Below, in pieces: positions 23,346 to 31,454 of a stretch of 53,677 nucleotides of DNA. The position numbers and the translations under genes were made by a program. This DNA is from Hyphococcus sp. (GTDB lineage: Bacteria > Pseudomonadota > Alphaproteobacteria > Caulobacterales > Parvularculaceae), in NCBI GenBank assembly GCA_013002535.1, contig JABDJK010000002.1, positions 1-53,677 on the forward strand. The letters run 5' to 3'. The notes under the pieces are model-generated. The model ran no database searches and was not told where the DNA came from. It was given only the letters and a program-made list of their open reading frames with translations. Within the stretch, counting starts at the first letter, position 1, and each line of letters opens with the position of its first letter.

Positions 23346-24290
23346 CTACCCCGCAAGACCTATTTCTTGGAGGCGCTGCTTTAAAAAAGCATCTGCGGTG
23401 ATATCTGCATATTTTGCGCCATCGCCCTTACAGCTTTCGAGGCAAGATAAGATCGCCGCTGAATGCGGGTGCATGAAATAGGGCATGGAATAACGCGAAA
23501 CATTCGGGCCTTCAGGATTAATCACGCGGTGAGTCGTCGCGGGAATAACGTCATTGGTTATACGCGCAAGCATATCGCCGGCATCGACGATCAGATTGTC
23601 CGGGTCCGTTTCAACCGGCAGCCATTTGCCGTCGCGATCGAGCAATTCCAGCCCGGCGCCGTTGGCGGCGACGAGAATGGTGATGAGATTTATATCTTCG
23701 TGCGCGGCGGCGCGAATGGCGTTCGGGTCGGCGCCGTCGGGCACGGGCGGGTAATGCAACAGCCGCAGTATAGAATTCCCGTCGGTCGCCATATCGCGGA
23801 AATAATCCTCTGGGGCGTCAAGGGACGGCGCCAACGCCTCCAGCATGACCATGCCGGCTTCTTCGAGTTCGGCGTATATTTTCAGAAATGTGTCTTTGAA
23901 GCCATCCGGTTTTTCCGGCCACAGGTTAGTAGGATAAATATCGCCAAGGGGAGAGCCGTCTTCAAAGGGTCGCCCGACATGCCAGAATTCCTTCAAGTCG
24001 CCGTGTTTTGAATTTTTCGCATGCTCGCGCCCAAAAGGTGTGTAACCGCGCTGGCCATCCTTGCGGAAGAACTCCATTTTTACGTCTTCGTCCTGGGCGA
24101 AGAACGCGGCGCTCATTTCATAGGCGCGCGCCAGGAGATCAGGCGAAATTTTGTGATCTATCAGGATAATGAATCCGTAATATTTAAAACCATCGAACAG
24201 CGCCTGGCGAAATTCTTCGCGGTCGCTAGCGTCGCCGTCTGTCCAGGCGTTCAGGGAAAGTTCGGGAACCCGATCGTATTTTTTATTCAT
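23346..24290 (-). CDS. 2-oxoglutarate/Fe(II) oxygenase, isopenicillin N synthase family
   Basis: From ATG 24290 the product has 314 residues. It has the DIOX_N domain (VPELSLNAWTDGD, then FKYYGFIILIDH) and the 20G-FeII_Oxy domain with iron ligands in AAHEDINLITIL, a distal His in TTHRVINP, and the 2-oxoglutarate Arg in VSRYSMPYF. Members carry out diverse oxidations and the substrate cannot be read here. The gene diverges from flbT with about 70 bases between the starts; a longer reading to ATG 24320 is possible. Confidence 0.9.
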   Translation of the reverse strand: MNKKYDRVPELSLNAWTDGDASDREEFRQALFDGFKYYGFIILIDHKISPDLLARAYEMSAAFFAQDEDVKMEFFRKDGQRGYTPFGREHAKNSKHGDLKEFWHVGRPFEDGSPLGDIYPTNLWPEKPDGFKDTFLKIYAELEEAGMVMLEALAPSLDAPEDYFRDMATDGNSILRLLHYPPVPDGADPNAIRAAAHEDINLITILVAANGAGLELLDRDGKWLPVETDPDNLIVDAGDMLARITNDVIPATTHRVINPEGPNVSRYSMPYFMHPHSAAILSCLESCKGDGAKYADITADAFLKQRLQEIGLAG

Positions 24291-24359
24291 AATGAAAAGT
24301 CTCGCCGTGAAAAGCTTCATTAACCACGTGTGGTTTACGCTTCGACAAGGACGGACGCA

Positions 24360-24755
24360 ATGGCGCTTAAACTTGTATTAAAACCTGGTGAACGGGCGGC
24401 GATTAACGGCGCGGTCATCGTCAATGGCGACCGGCGAGCGAGCCTGATCGTTGAAAACAAGGCGCGCGTCCTGCGCGAGGGCGATATTATGCAGCCGGAA
24501 GAGGCGACAACGCCCGCACGCCTCATCTATCTGCCGATCATGATGATGTATCTCGATCCTTCCTGCCGGGAAGAATTGCAGGATGCATATGAGAAGCGAT
24601 TGCTGGAATTTGTCGGTGCAATTTCAGACCAGGAAGCGCTCAACCAATGCGCAGAAATCGGCGCTCACGTCGCAAACCAGGAATATTACAAGGCACTTTG
24701 CATCTGCCGGAAACTGATGGAATTTGAAGAGGCGAGACTGGCCCATGTCGCATGA
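24360..24755 (+). CDS. flbT: Flagellar biosynthesis repressor FlbT
   Basis: The 131-residue product from ATG 24360 is a standard-length FlbT (LKLVLKPGERAAINGAVI, with DIMQPEEATTPARLIYLP). FlbT in alphaproteobacteria binds the leader of flagellin mRNA and limits its translation until the hook is complete. It overlaps flaF by 11 bases and the flagellin gene follows flaF on the same strand, a compact regulator-target island. No other flagellar structural genes are in the window. Confidence 0.95.
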   Translation: MALKLVLKPGERAAINGAVIVNGDRRASLIVENKARVLREGDIMQPEEATTPARLIYLPIMMMYLDPSCREELQDAYEKRLLEFVGAISDQEALNQCAEIGAHVANQEYYKALCICRKLMEFEEARLAHVA

Positions 24756-25110
24756 AGCCTATGCAAATACGATGAAGCAAAGTGCCGACCCCCGCGATAC
24801 AGAGTATCGTGCGTTCGCTCACGCGACCAAAGGGCTAATCGAGGCCGGCGAATACGGTCATGAGAACCTTAAACTCCTGGCGGCGGCGCTACATGCGAAC
24901 AAAACCCTTTGGGGAACGCTGGCGAACGATTGTGCATCTGACGCCAACTGCCTACCGGAAGAACTGCGCGCGCGGATTATTGGCCTCAGCCGCTGGGTCC
25001 AGAGCTATTCGTCCGACATTATGCGCAAACGCGAAAGCCTTGATCCATTGATTGATATCAATCGCATTATGATGGACGGGCTTGCTGGAAAATCTGTGCA
25101 ACCGGAATAA
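24745..25110 (+). CDS. flaF: Flagellar biosynthesis regulator FlaF
   Basis: ATG 24745 gives 121 residues (MSHEAYANTMKQSADPRDTE) with the FlaF pattern, including ALHANKTLWGTLANDCASD and LIDINRIMMDGL. FlaF is a flagellin-specific export/secretion partner that counteracts FlbT. The 11-base overlap with flbT suggests coupled translation, so that the two opposing regulators are made in fixed ratio. Confidence 0.95.
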   Translation: MSHEAYANTMKQSADPRDTEYRAFAHATKGLIEAGEYGHENLKLLAAALHANKTLWGTLANDCASDANCLPEELRARIIGLSRWVQSYSSDIMRKRESLDPLIDINRIMMDGLAGKSVQPE

Positions 25111-25307
25111 ATTGCCTACCCCGGCAAAAATTGCCCGGCAGTTATTGCAAGAAACCAGAAAAATCCGTTTACGGTTTATTATCCTTACCTGACGCGGCCT
25201 TGCTGTGCGCGGTGTTTGCCAGCCCAATTTAACCGCGCTTAACAAGGCGTAAATCGGCCTGTCTCTTGCTCCATTAATTACGCCTGCGCGCGTGTTGTGA
25301 GCGGGCG

Positions 25308-25322
25308 AGCGAAAAAATCGCT
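25308..25322 (+). promoter_or_regulatory. Hairpin in the flagellin leader, possible FlbT target
   Basis: AGCGA and TCGCT flank an A-rich loop of five bases, 32 bases before the flagellin start codon. FlbT is known to act on the 5' untranslated region of flagellin mRNA in Caulobacter. The hairpin is small (five pairs), so its role is only a suggestion. The rest of 25111-25353 shows no gene. Confidence 0.3.
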
Positions 25323-25353
25323 GACAGATAACCCCAGAAAAGGGCTTGGACTG

Positions 25354-26187
25354 ATGGTCAATAATATCAATACGAATCCGGGCGCGCTCGTAGCGCTCCA
25401 AAACCTAACCCGCATTACACAGAGCCTCGAAGAAACGCAGCGCCGCGTTTCCACTGGCCTCGAAGTTTCCAGCGCCAAAGACAACCCGGCGATTTATGCG
25501 TTGGCGCAAAAGCAACGCGCCGAGCTTGGTTCAATTGAATCCGTTCAGCAGGGCTTGCGCATTGGATCCTCCACTGTTGATGTCGCACTTGCGGCGGGCG
25601 AGGGCATTTCCGATCTTCTCATTGAAATGCGCGCCCTGGCATCGCAAGCGGCCGACCCCTCAATCACTGCGGCGGACCGCACGCTCATTCAGGATCAATA
25701 TGTAGAACTCGCTGAACAGATCGGACGGCTGGTCGATAGCGCCACCATCGGCGGGCGCAATTTGCTCGATGGTTCGACCGCGACCCTTTCCGTGAATGCG
25801 TCGACCGACGGTTCCTCAACCATCGATATCGACGGCTACAACCTGACATCGGCGTCAACATCGGTTCTCACAATCGATCATGACGGGTCGGATCTTGGCA
25901 CCGCTGCCGGCGCCGCGACTGAAATCGGCGATATTGATACATCTATCGACAATCTTACAAATGCGCTGGCCAATCTTGGCGCCGGCGGACGGTCGCTAGA
26001 TTTACAGGGCAATCTTTTGACCCGTGTTTCTGACGCGCTTGAGGTTTCTATCGGCAATCTCGTCGATGCGGACCTTGCAAAAGAGAGCTCGCGTTTGCAG
26101 GCGCTTCAAGTGCAGCAGCAATTGGCGATCCAGACATTGTCAATCGCTAATGCCGCGCCAAATGCAATATTGGCGTTATTCGCTTAA
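25354..26187 (+). CDS. Flagellin
   Basis: ATG 25354 gives 277 residues, the short flagellin length common in alphaproteobacteria. The N-terminal D0/D1 coiled region (NINTNPGALVALQNL, RRVSTGLEVSSAKDNPA) and the C-terminal one (LVDADLAKESSRLQALQVQQQLA, SIANAAPNAILALF) are conserved. The central part is short and rich in Ser, Thr, Asp and Gly. It forms the filament after export with FlaF. It is the only flagellin gene in this window and is followed by a FlaG-like gene and a strong terminator. Confidence 0.96.
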   Translation: MVNNINTNPGALVALQNLTRITQSLEETQRRVSTGLEVSSAKDNPAIYALAQKQRAELGSIESVQQGLRIGSSTVDVALAAGEGISDLLIEMRALASQAADPSITAADRTLIQDQYVELAEQIGRLVDSATIGGRNLLDGSTATLSVNASTDGSSTIDIDGYNLTSASTSVLTIDHDGSDLGTAAGAATEIGDIDTSIDNLTNALANLGAGGRSLDLQGNLLTRVSDALEVSIGNLVDADLAKESSRLQALQVQQQLAIQTLSIANAAPNAILALFA

Positions 26188-26251
26188 TTCAAACTCCCAA
26201 TCCTTTCGCGCTGATCCGTAACCGGCTCGGCGCGGGAGAGGGAGGCGGAAC

Positions 26252-26632
26252 ATGGATGCAACGATAGGACAACTAGCACAGCGCGTAACGACTGTTGATC
26301 CACAACAGCGTCAGGCGGCGCTCGCCGATGCGCGCAGGCAGGCAACGCAGACCGCTCTGCAATCCGCCGAGGCCGGGCAGGCGCGCAAAGCTAAACAGCT
26401 TGATTTTGTGCGCACGGTTCTGGAGCGCGCCGTCGGCGCCAATACGAAACTGTCGATTGAAAAGCGCGATAACCTCGCGACATTTATTTACCGCGCGATC
26501 GATCGCGACAGCGGCGAAGTCGTCAAGGAATGGCCGCCGGTGCAATTCGCGCAAATGCTGAAGGAAAATGGCGCGGCCGATCAAATGATCGCCGAAGCAC
26601 TACAAGGGCTAACGGTCGACGAACAAGCCTGA
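26252..26632 (+). CDS. FlaG family protein
   Basis: The 126-residue product has a Gln/Ala-rich helical first half and a C-terminal half with the FlaG pattern KLSIEKRDNLATFIYRAIDR followed by SGEVVKEWPP. FlaG proteins affect filament length in several bacteria. It starts 64 bases after flagellin with a GGGAGAGGGAGG box and is the last gene before the terminator at 26657. Confidence 0.8.
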   Translation: MDATIGQLAQRVTTVDPQQRQAALADARRQATQTALQSAEAGQARKAKQLDFVRTVLERAVGANTKLSIEKRDNLATFIYRAIDRDSGEVVKEWPPVQFAQMLKENGAADQMIAEALQGLTVDEQA

Positions 26633-26656
26633 GCCTGAACACAGTTCCCTCCGACT

Positions 26657-26697
26657 GTCCGGTGGTCTGACCCCGAAATCAGACGCCGGACTTTTTT
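26657..26697 (+). terminator. Rho-independent terminator of the flagellin operon
   Basis: GTCCGG and GTCTGA pair with TCAGAC and CCGGAC across a small loop, with minor internal mismatches, and a run of six T follows. The long stem and the T run make this a strong intrinsic terminator 24 bases after the FlaG-like gene. Confidence 0.87.
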
Positions 26698-26765
26698 ATG
26701 CAAGTGCGAAGCGTACGCAACCATTTCGCTTGACGCATGACCGCTGAATTCGCGATATCGGTTCC

Positions 26766-27512
26766 ATGAACGCGATAATGCCAGAAAGTGACATTGAGCA
26801 TCAGCATTCGCCCGAAGCGATTGCCGAGCGGCTCGAAAAAGGGCCGTCCGCGAACTATTTGTCCGACTGGGTGCTCGGCGGCGTCGACGGCGCGGTCACG
26901 ACATTTGCGATTGTCGCCGGGGTGGCCGGCGCATCGCTATCAACAAACATTATTCTTATACTTGGCGCAGCCAATCTATTGGCGGACGGTTTCTCCATGG
27001 CCGCGGGGAATTATCTCGGCGTTAAGGCGGAAAAAGACGACTACGAACGATTACGCCAAATGGAGCATCGTCACATTGCAGAAACGCCGGAAGGTGAGCG
27101 CGAAGAGATTCGCCAAATCTTCGCCGCCAAGGGGTTTGTTGGCGAAGATTTGGAGCGCGCTGTCGAAGTCATTACCGCCAGTCATGAGCGCTGGGTCACG
27201 GTGATGCTGGAGGAAGAACACGGCGCGCCCAAGGTGGCAAAGTCTGCTATCAAGGCAGGGCTTACGACGTTTGTCGCGTTCTTTCTTTGCGGAGCGATTC
27301 CTTTGCTGCCATTTTTATTCGGGTTTCCCGGCAATGCGCTTGTCGCCGCCACTGTTATGACCGGCGTCGCATTCTTCGGAATTGGATCCATGAAAGCGAA
27401 GTGGTCGACTATATCCTGGCAGCGTTCGGGCCTGGAAACCTTTGTGGTTGGGATGCTCGCCGCCGGGTTTGCGTATGCTGTGGGGATGGCGTTGAGGGGA
27501 ATTGCCGGGTAG
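26766..27512 (+). CDS. VIT1/CCC1 family transporter
   Basis: The 248-residue product has the CCC1/VIT1 layout: SDWVLGGVDGAVTTFAIVAGVAG at the first helix, LLADGFSMAAGNYLGVKAEKD in the second, a cytoplasmic helical segment with ERLRQMEHRH and EEEHG metal-binding-like Glu/His residues (the equivalent of the VIT metal-binding domain), then three further helices. The family exports Fe(II) or Mn(II) across membranes in exchange for protons. The next gene overlaps closely and encodes a small membrane protein. Confidence 0.9.
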   Translation: MNAIMPESDIEHQHSPEAIAERLEKGPSANYLSDWVLGGVDGAVTTFAIVAGVAGASLSTNIILILGAANLLADGFSMAAGNYLGVKAEKDDYERLRQMEHRHIAETPEGEREEIRQIFAAKGFVGEDLERAVEVITASHERWVTVMLEEEHGAPKVAKSAIKAGLTTFVAFFLCGAIPLLPFLFGFPGNALVAATVMTGVAFFGIGSMKAKWSTISWQRSGLETFVVGMLAAGFAYAVGMALRGIAG

Positions 27513-27522
27513 TCTTTCGGCA

Positions 27523-27972
27523 ATGGACGGGGCAAATCCAATTCTTATAGGCGTTACGGTGCTGCTCGCCGCAGCGTCGATCGGCGCAATTATGGCGCTG
27601 CCGCCGCGGGCGCGGCCAGCGCTCGTTTTTGCGCAGCTTGTTTTGATGACCGGTATCTATATCGGCTTCGCTGTCATTGGCCTTGAGCCGATTAACACCG
27701 CGACACGCCCTGAATGGTCCGCCGTTCTGATTGAATCTCTAATTGCGATTGCGTTTATCGGAGCCGGGCTCAATTTTCTTCACGGTGAACGGGCGTGGGT
27801 TCTCGGCGCGCTCATTCTCGGCCATGGCGGCGCCGACCTGATGCACCTTTTAATGGACGTAGCGCACAGCCCGGACTGGTACGAGTTCCTCTGCACTCTG
27901 TTCGACGCCATCGTCGGTTTTGCGGCGATCTGGCTGCTTTCCCAAAAATCTTCGGAAATCCAGTCCCCATAG
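27523..27972 (+). CDS. Small integral membrane protein of unknown function
   Basis: From ATG 27523 the product has 149 residues and about five hydrophobic segments. The motif LGHGGADLMHLLMDVAH in the fourth, with spaced His and Asp, is suggestive of metal binding but I do not recognise a family. A TTG at 27502 is another possible start that overlaps the VIT gene. It follows the VIT-family gene by 10 bases and is likely cotranscribed. Confidence 0.72.
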   Translation: MDGANPILIGVTVLLAAASIGAIMALPPRARPALVFAQLVLMTGIYIGFAVIGLEPINTATRPEWSAVLIESLIAIAFIGAGLNFLHGERAWVLGALILGHGGADLMHLLMDVAHSPDWYEFLCTLFDAIVGFAAIWLLSQKSSEIQSP

Positions 27973-28038
27973 CCTTCACTTTAAATTTTAACGTGCTAGA
28001 GCCGGGCAAAATTAGATGTCTTCCCCGGAGTTATCGCA

Positions 28039-29349
28039 ATGGACCACGGAAAAAATGAGTTCGCTACAAATGAAAGCCTGAAAGCCCGCCGCGATGAGGC
28101 GTGCCCGGTCGGCCTGCCGTCAAAATCCGGCATTTATGCCGCGCGCGCGCAAGGCGCTGAATTATGGGATGTGGACGGCAAACGCTACATTGATTTCATC
28201 GGCGGGATTGGCGTTCTGAACGTTGGGCACTCGCACCCGAAGGTCGTCGAAGCGATCAAGAGACAAAGCGAAAACTTTATCCATACGGCATTCGGCATCG
28301 CGCAATATGAAAGCTATGTCGAAGTCTGTGAAATCCTGAACCGCGTGACGCCGGGCGATACGCCGAAGAAAACGGCGCTGTTTAATTCCGGCGCAGAGGC
28401 GGTTGAGAATTCGGTCAAATTTGCGCGTCAGATTACCGGCCGTCCAGGCGTCATCGCCTTTTCTGGCGCGTTTCACGGGCGTACGCTTTTGGCAACGACG
28501 CTGACCGGCAAGTCGAAACCCTACAAGGTTGGTTTTGGTCCGTATGTGCCCGCGGTGTTCCATGCGGAATATCCGGACGCGTATCACGGCGTTGATACGG
28601 CGGAAGCGTTAAAGAGCGTTGATCGCCTTTTCAAGTCCACGATCAACGCCAACGAAGTCGCGGCGATGATCGTCGAGCCTGTGCAGGGCGAGGGCGGGTT
28701 TAACCCGGCGTCAAAAGAATTTCTCGAAGGGTTGCGGGCGCGCTGCGACGAACATGGCATCTTGTTGATCGCCGATGAAATCCAGTCGGGCATGGGCCGC
28801 TCGGGCAAATATTTTGCCTTTGAAAAAGTCGGCGTTGAGCCGGACTTTATCTGCATCGCGAAATCGATTGCAGCCGGCCTTCCGCTGTCAGCGCTTACGG
28901 GCAAAGCCGAACTGATGGACAAGGTCGTGGCCGGCTCCATGGGATCAACTTACGGGGGCAATCCCGTCGCCTGCGCTGCGGCGCTCGCGGTCTTTGACAT
29001 TATTGAAAGCGAAGGTCTGCTCCAACGCGCAGACGAGATCGGCGCCGCCACAGAAAAACGCTGGAAAGAATTGCAGATCGACATTGGCGCGGAACTGATG
29101 GGAGATGTGCGCCGGGTCGGTGGCATGACGGCGGTGGAATTCGTCAAGGACGGCAACCCGTCAAAACCGAACGGCGATCTCGCGGCGAAAATTCTGGTTG
29201 AGGCGCGCTCGCGCGGTCTCATCATGACAACGGCCGGAGCCTACGCCCAATGCCTCCGTTCTCTCGTGCCGCTGGTCATCTCGGATGAGATGCTGGCCGA
29301 GGGCCTCGATATCTTCACTGACGCGGCAAAAGCGGCGGTGAAGGGGTAA
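28039..29349 (+). CDS. gabT: 4-aminobutyrate aminotransferase
   Basis: The 436-residue product is a class-III PLP-dependent aminotransferase with ELWDVDGKRYIDFIGGIGVLNVGH, FNSGAEAVENSVKFAR, GFHGRT-like AFHGRTLLA, the DEIQSGMGRSG block with the PLP-binding Asp, and the Schiff-base lysine K275 in CIAKSIAAGLP. Length and the IGGIGVLNVGH pattern match GabT, which turns GABA and 2-oxoglutarate into succinic semialdehyde and glutamate. A related ornithine or 5-aminovalerate activity cannot be excluded. No gabD lies next to it. Confidence 0.92.
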   Translation: MDHGKNEFATNESLKARRDEACPVGLPSKSGIYAARAQGAELWDVDGKRYIDFIGGIGVLNVGHSHPKVVEAIKRQSENFIHTAFGIAQYESYVEVCEILNRVTPGDTPKKTALFNSGAEAVENSVKFARQITGRPGVIAFSGAFHGRTLLATTLTGKSKPYKVGFGPYVPAVFHAEYPDAYHGVDTAEALKSVDRLFKSTINANEVAAMIVEPVQGEGGFNPASKEFLEGLRARCDEHGILLIADEIQSGMGRSGKYFAFEKVGVEPDFICIAKSIAAGLPLSALTGKAELMDKVVAGSMGSTYGGNPVACAAALAVFDIIESEGLLQRADEIGAATEKRWKELQIDIGAELMGDVRRVGGMTAVEFVKDGNPSKPNGDLAAKILVEARSRGLIMTTAGAYAQCLRSLVPLVISDEMLAEGLDIFTDAAKAAVKG

Positions 29350-29365
29350 GCTCCCTTAAAACAAA

Positions 29366-29395
29366 AAAACGCCCCTCGGTGAGGGGCGTTTTCTC
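29366..29395. terminator. Bidirectional rho-independent terminator between gabT and cspA
   Basis: AAAACGCCCCTC (29366-29377) pairs perfectly with GAGGGGCGTTTT (29381-29392) around a GGT loop. A-rich sequence on the left and T-rich on the right let it work in both directions, for gabT on plus and the cold-shock gene on minus. Confidence 0.9.
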
Positions 29396-29417
29396 TATTC
29401 ACAAATTGAAAGTCGCG

Positions 29418-29621
29418 TTATGCGATTTCGAGTTGCGTCGCAGACGTTTTGCCGCGGTCTTCGGTAAGCTCGTAGTTTACCGTTTGACCGTCAGTCAGTT
29501 CACGAATGCCGGCTGCTTCAAGCGCAGTTGCATGAACAAATACGTCTTTGCCGCCTTCGCTAGGAGCGATAAAACCGTAGCCTTTTTGTGAATTGTACCA
29601 TTTGACTGTACCAGTCGCCAT
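29418..29621 (-). CDS. cspA: Cold-shock domain protein CspA family
   Basis: The 67-residue product MATGTVKWYNSQKGYGFIAP holds RNP1 (KGYGFI) and RNP2 (VFVHATAL) motifs of the cold-shock domain, which binds single-stranded RNA and DNA. The internal ATG (29621) is chosen because AAGGA lies 8 bases before it; the ATG at 29627 would be too close to this box. The leader upstream to the next gene is about 210 bases long, a length at which cold-shock genes often have thermosensing structure; no specific element was identified. Confidence 0.95.
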   Translation of the reverse strand: MATGTVKWYNSQKGYGFIAPSEGGKDVFVHATALEAAGIRELTDGQTVNYELTEDRGKTSATQLEIA

Positions 29622-29836
29622 TTTCATATCCTTTATACATGACGTTCAGAACCCGGCGTAATGCCTGATCCCATCTTGAGTGCTGCCAATGTAGAAGGAG
29701 TATAGAAAGCTTGGTGTACAGGCCTAGTAGACGGCCCTCATTCATAGGCGCGCCCCGCATATGGGCGGTTCCGGCGCAAATTGCAATGTTTTTCGGCGAT
29801 TGCAGGCTACAGGCAAGTAACCATGCGGGCCGCGCC

Positions 29837-30103
29837 TCAAACGGAAATTGAATTGATAACGAAATCGATGACCTTTTCAGCGGGCATTTCGCAGGGTTTC
29901 AAACTATCGCCGCTCTCAAGCCGATAAAAATTGAAACTGATTATATCGCCTTCAGCGAGACCGTCGGCGAGGAGTTTGATGAGCTTGCCATCCTGCAAAG
30001 TCTGTTTCGTGACCTGATATTTCTGACCGCGCCACTGGCGCGCTGTCGCGCCGTCAGGGATGGCGGTGAGGAGGGGGAGGAAGTCTTTATTCAAATTATC
30101 CAT
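29837..30103 (-). CDS. Conserved hypothetical small protein
   Basis: From ATG 30103 the product has 88 residues (MDNLNKDFLPLLTAIPDG). A longer reading to 30181 would use an unlikely extension. It has a QWRGQKYQVTKQTLQDGKLI segment and ends EMPAEKVIDFVINSISV, predicted alpha/beta. I do not recognise a family. It lies between the cspA leader and korB on the same strand. The region 30104-30244 upstream has a palindromic fragment similar to dispersed repeats but no gene. Confidence 0.68.
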   Translation of the reverse strand: MDNLNKDFLPLLTAIPDGATARQWRGQKYQVTKQTLQDGKLIKLLADGLAEGDIISFNFYRLESGDSLKPCEMPAEKVIDFVINSISV

Positions 30104-30244
30104 TCGCGTCTTCCCGTGCGCGCGGCAATACGAATTATTGCTGTGCGGACACGGGATCCAGAAAATTCGTAGAAAACCCAATTTGCGATCTCGGATCAGC
30201 AGGGCAGCATTTCATGCTGCATTGCATCTGGGATGACGACGGGA

Positions 30245-31249
30245 TCACCCCTTCTTCCAAACGCTACCTTTGCGGAGCGCATCGGCGACGGTGCCGGTGC
30301 GTTTGCCTTTGGTCGCATGGGCGTTCCAGAACGCGTCGTCAAAGGAGGGCGCGGAGGGCTCGCGATGAATAACGCCGAGCGGCATTGGAAATGAAGTCAT
30401 GGGCAAGTCGATCAGCATTTGCGCCAGCGTGCGGTTGGTCTCGTCGTGAACGACGATTTCAGATTCCGGCGCGCCGCCGTCGCCGACATCAACGATTTCC
30501 AGTTTCAGGGTCTGAGTGTTCAGTTTCAAGCCTTTTGATCCGCCGGCGAACAATAGCGGCTGGCCGTGCTCGACGTGGATTTGCGTCTCGGTAGCGGTTT
30601 TCTTGGCGACAAAGCCGTCAAAGACGTCCTTGTTGTAGACAATGCAGTTTTGGAAGATTTCGACAAACGCCGCGCCTTTGAATTCGCGTGCGGCTTTCAA
30701 AACTGGCGACAGGCTCTTCGCATCAGTGTCGATCCCGCGGGCAATGAATTTGGCATTGGCGCCGAGGGCAAAGGCGCATGGGGAAACGGGCGTATCGATG
30801 GAGCCCGCCGGGGTTGAGGGCGAACGTGTGCCGACGCGGCTGGTCGGCGAATATTGGCCCTTGGTCAGCCCGTAAATCTCATTGTTGAAGAGCATGATCT
30901 GCGTGTCGACATTTCGGCGCAGGACGTGCAACAAATGGTTGCCGCCGATGGAGAGGCCGTCGCCGTCGCCGGTGACGAGCCATACGTCAAGCTCCGGGTT
31001 GGCGAGCTTGACGCCCGTGGCGAACGCTGGCGCGCGGCCATGGATCGTGTGAAAGCCATAGGCGTTCATGTAATAAGGAAAGCGCGAGGAGCAGCCGATG
31101 CCTGATACGAAAACTGTCTTGTCCGGGTCGGCGCCGACATCGGCGAGCGTCTTCTGCACGCATTTCAATATGGCGTAGTCGCCGCAGCCGGGACACCAGC
31201 GCACTTCCTGATCAGTGGCGAAATCTTTTGCGGTGAGGGGTTTGGTCAT
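30245..31249 (-). CDS. korB: 2-oxoacid:ferredoxin oxidoreductase, beta subunit
   Basis: The 334-residue product from ATG 31249 has the beta-subunit pattern: WCPGCGDYAIL with C19 and C22 (cluster ligands), GIGCSSRFPYYMN, the thiamine-diphosphate/Mg motif GDGDGLSIGGNH, and a further Cys in FQNCIVYN. With KorA it oxidises 2-oxoglutarate (or a related 2-oxoacid) to the CoA thioester and reduces ferredoxin. The upstream frame continues for 59 codons into a palindromic repeat and is not coding. It follows korA by 205 bases. Confidence 0.93.
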   Translation of the reverse strand: MTKPLTAKDFATDQEVRWCPGCGDYAILKCVQKTLADVGADPDKTVFVSGIGCSSRFPYYMNAYGFHTIHGRAPAFATGVKLANPELDVWLVTGDGDGLSIGGNHLLHVLRRNVDTQIMLFNNEIYGLTKGQYSPTSRVGTRSPSTPAGSIDTPVSPCAFALGANAKFIARGIDTDAKSLSPVLKAAREFKGAAFVEIFQNCIVYNKDVFDGFVAKKTATETQIHVEHGQPLLFAGGSKGLKLNTQTLKLEIVDVGDGGAPESEIVVHDETNRTLAQMLIDLPMTSFPMPLGVIHREPSAPSFDDAFWNAHATKGKRTGTVADALRKGSVWKKG

Positions 31250-31274
31250 TTCAAATATCCTTGAATGGAGAGGC

Positions 31275-31443
31275 AGCCCCCTCCGTCCGCTGCGCGGACA
31301 CCTCCCCCGTGAGCGGGGGAGGAAGCTAAGCGTCGCCAACGCAGCAATTCCCCTCTTCCCCTGCGCCGCGCTGAAGGGCGCGAATTCGAATTTGCGCGCA
31401 TTCGCGCGCGGGGGGAAGCGCCCCAAATCGGCGAAGGGGGTGT
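31275..31443. repeat. Palindromic (REP/BIME-like) repeat between korA and korB
   Basis: The stretch has a hairpin GTCCGC-TGC-GCGGAC (31285-31299), a longer one CCTCCCCCG-TGAG-CGGGGGAGG (31301-31322), a GCGCG/CGCGC pair near 31394-31410, and a closing arm (GGGGGTGTC at 31434-31443) complementary to the GACACCTCCCCC of the left side. The GC-rich paired hairpins are of the form seen in dispersed intergenic repeats of many proteobacteria. It sits inside the korA-korB operon, where it could stabilise the upstream korA message or reduce korB expression. Confidence 0.7.
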
Positions 31444-31454
31444 CAAAAACAAAA

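Noticed and set aside
25180-25200. Possible sigma-54 (-24/-12) promoter before flagellin
   Set aside because: The sequence CTGACGCGGCCTTGCT has one base too few between the GG and GC elements and lacks the GG. It is not a credible match.
29560-29760. Small minus-strand frame overlapping the cspA start and its leader
   Set aside because: No ribosome-binding site or family pattern. It lies in the expected 5' leader of the cold-shock gene.
31250-31426. N-terminal extension of KorB by 59 residues
   Set aside because: The extension translates a palindromic repeat (Arg/Gly/Ser-rich) and KorB proteins begin close to the ATG at 31249.
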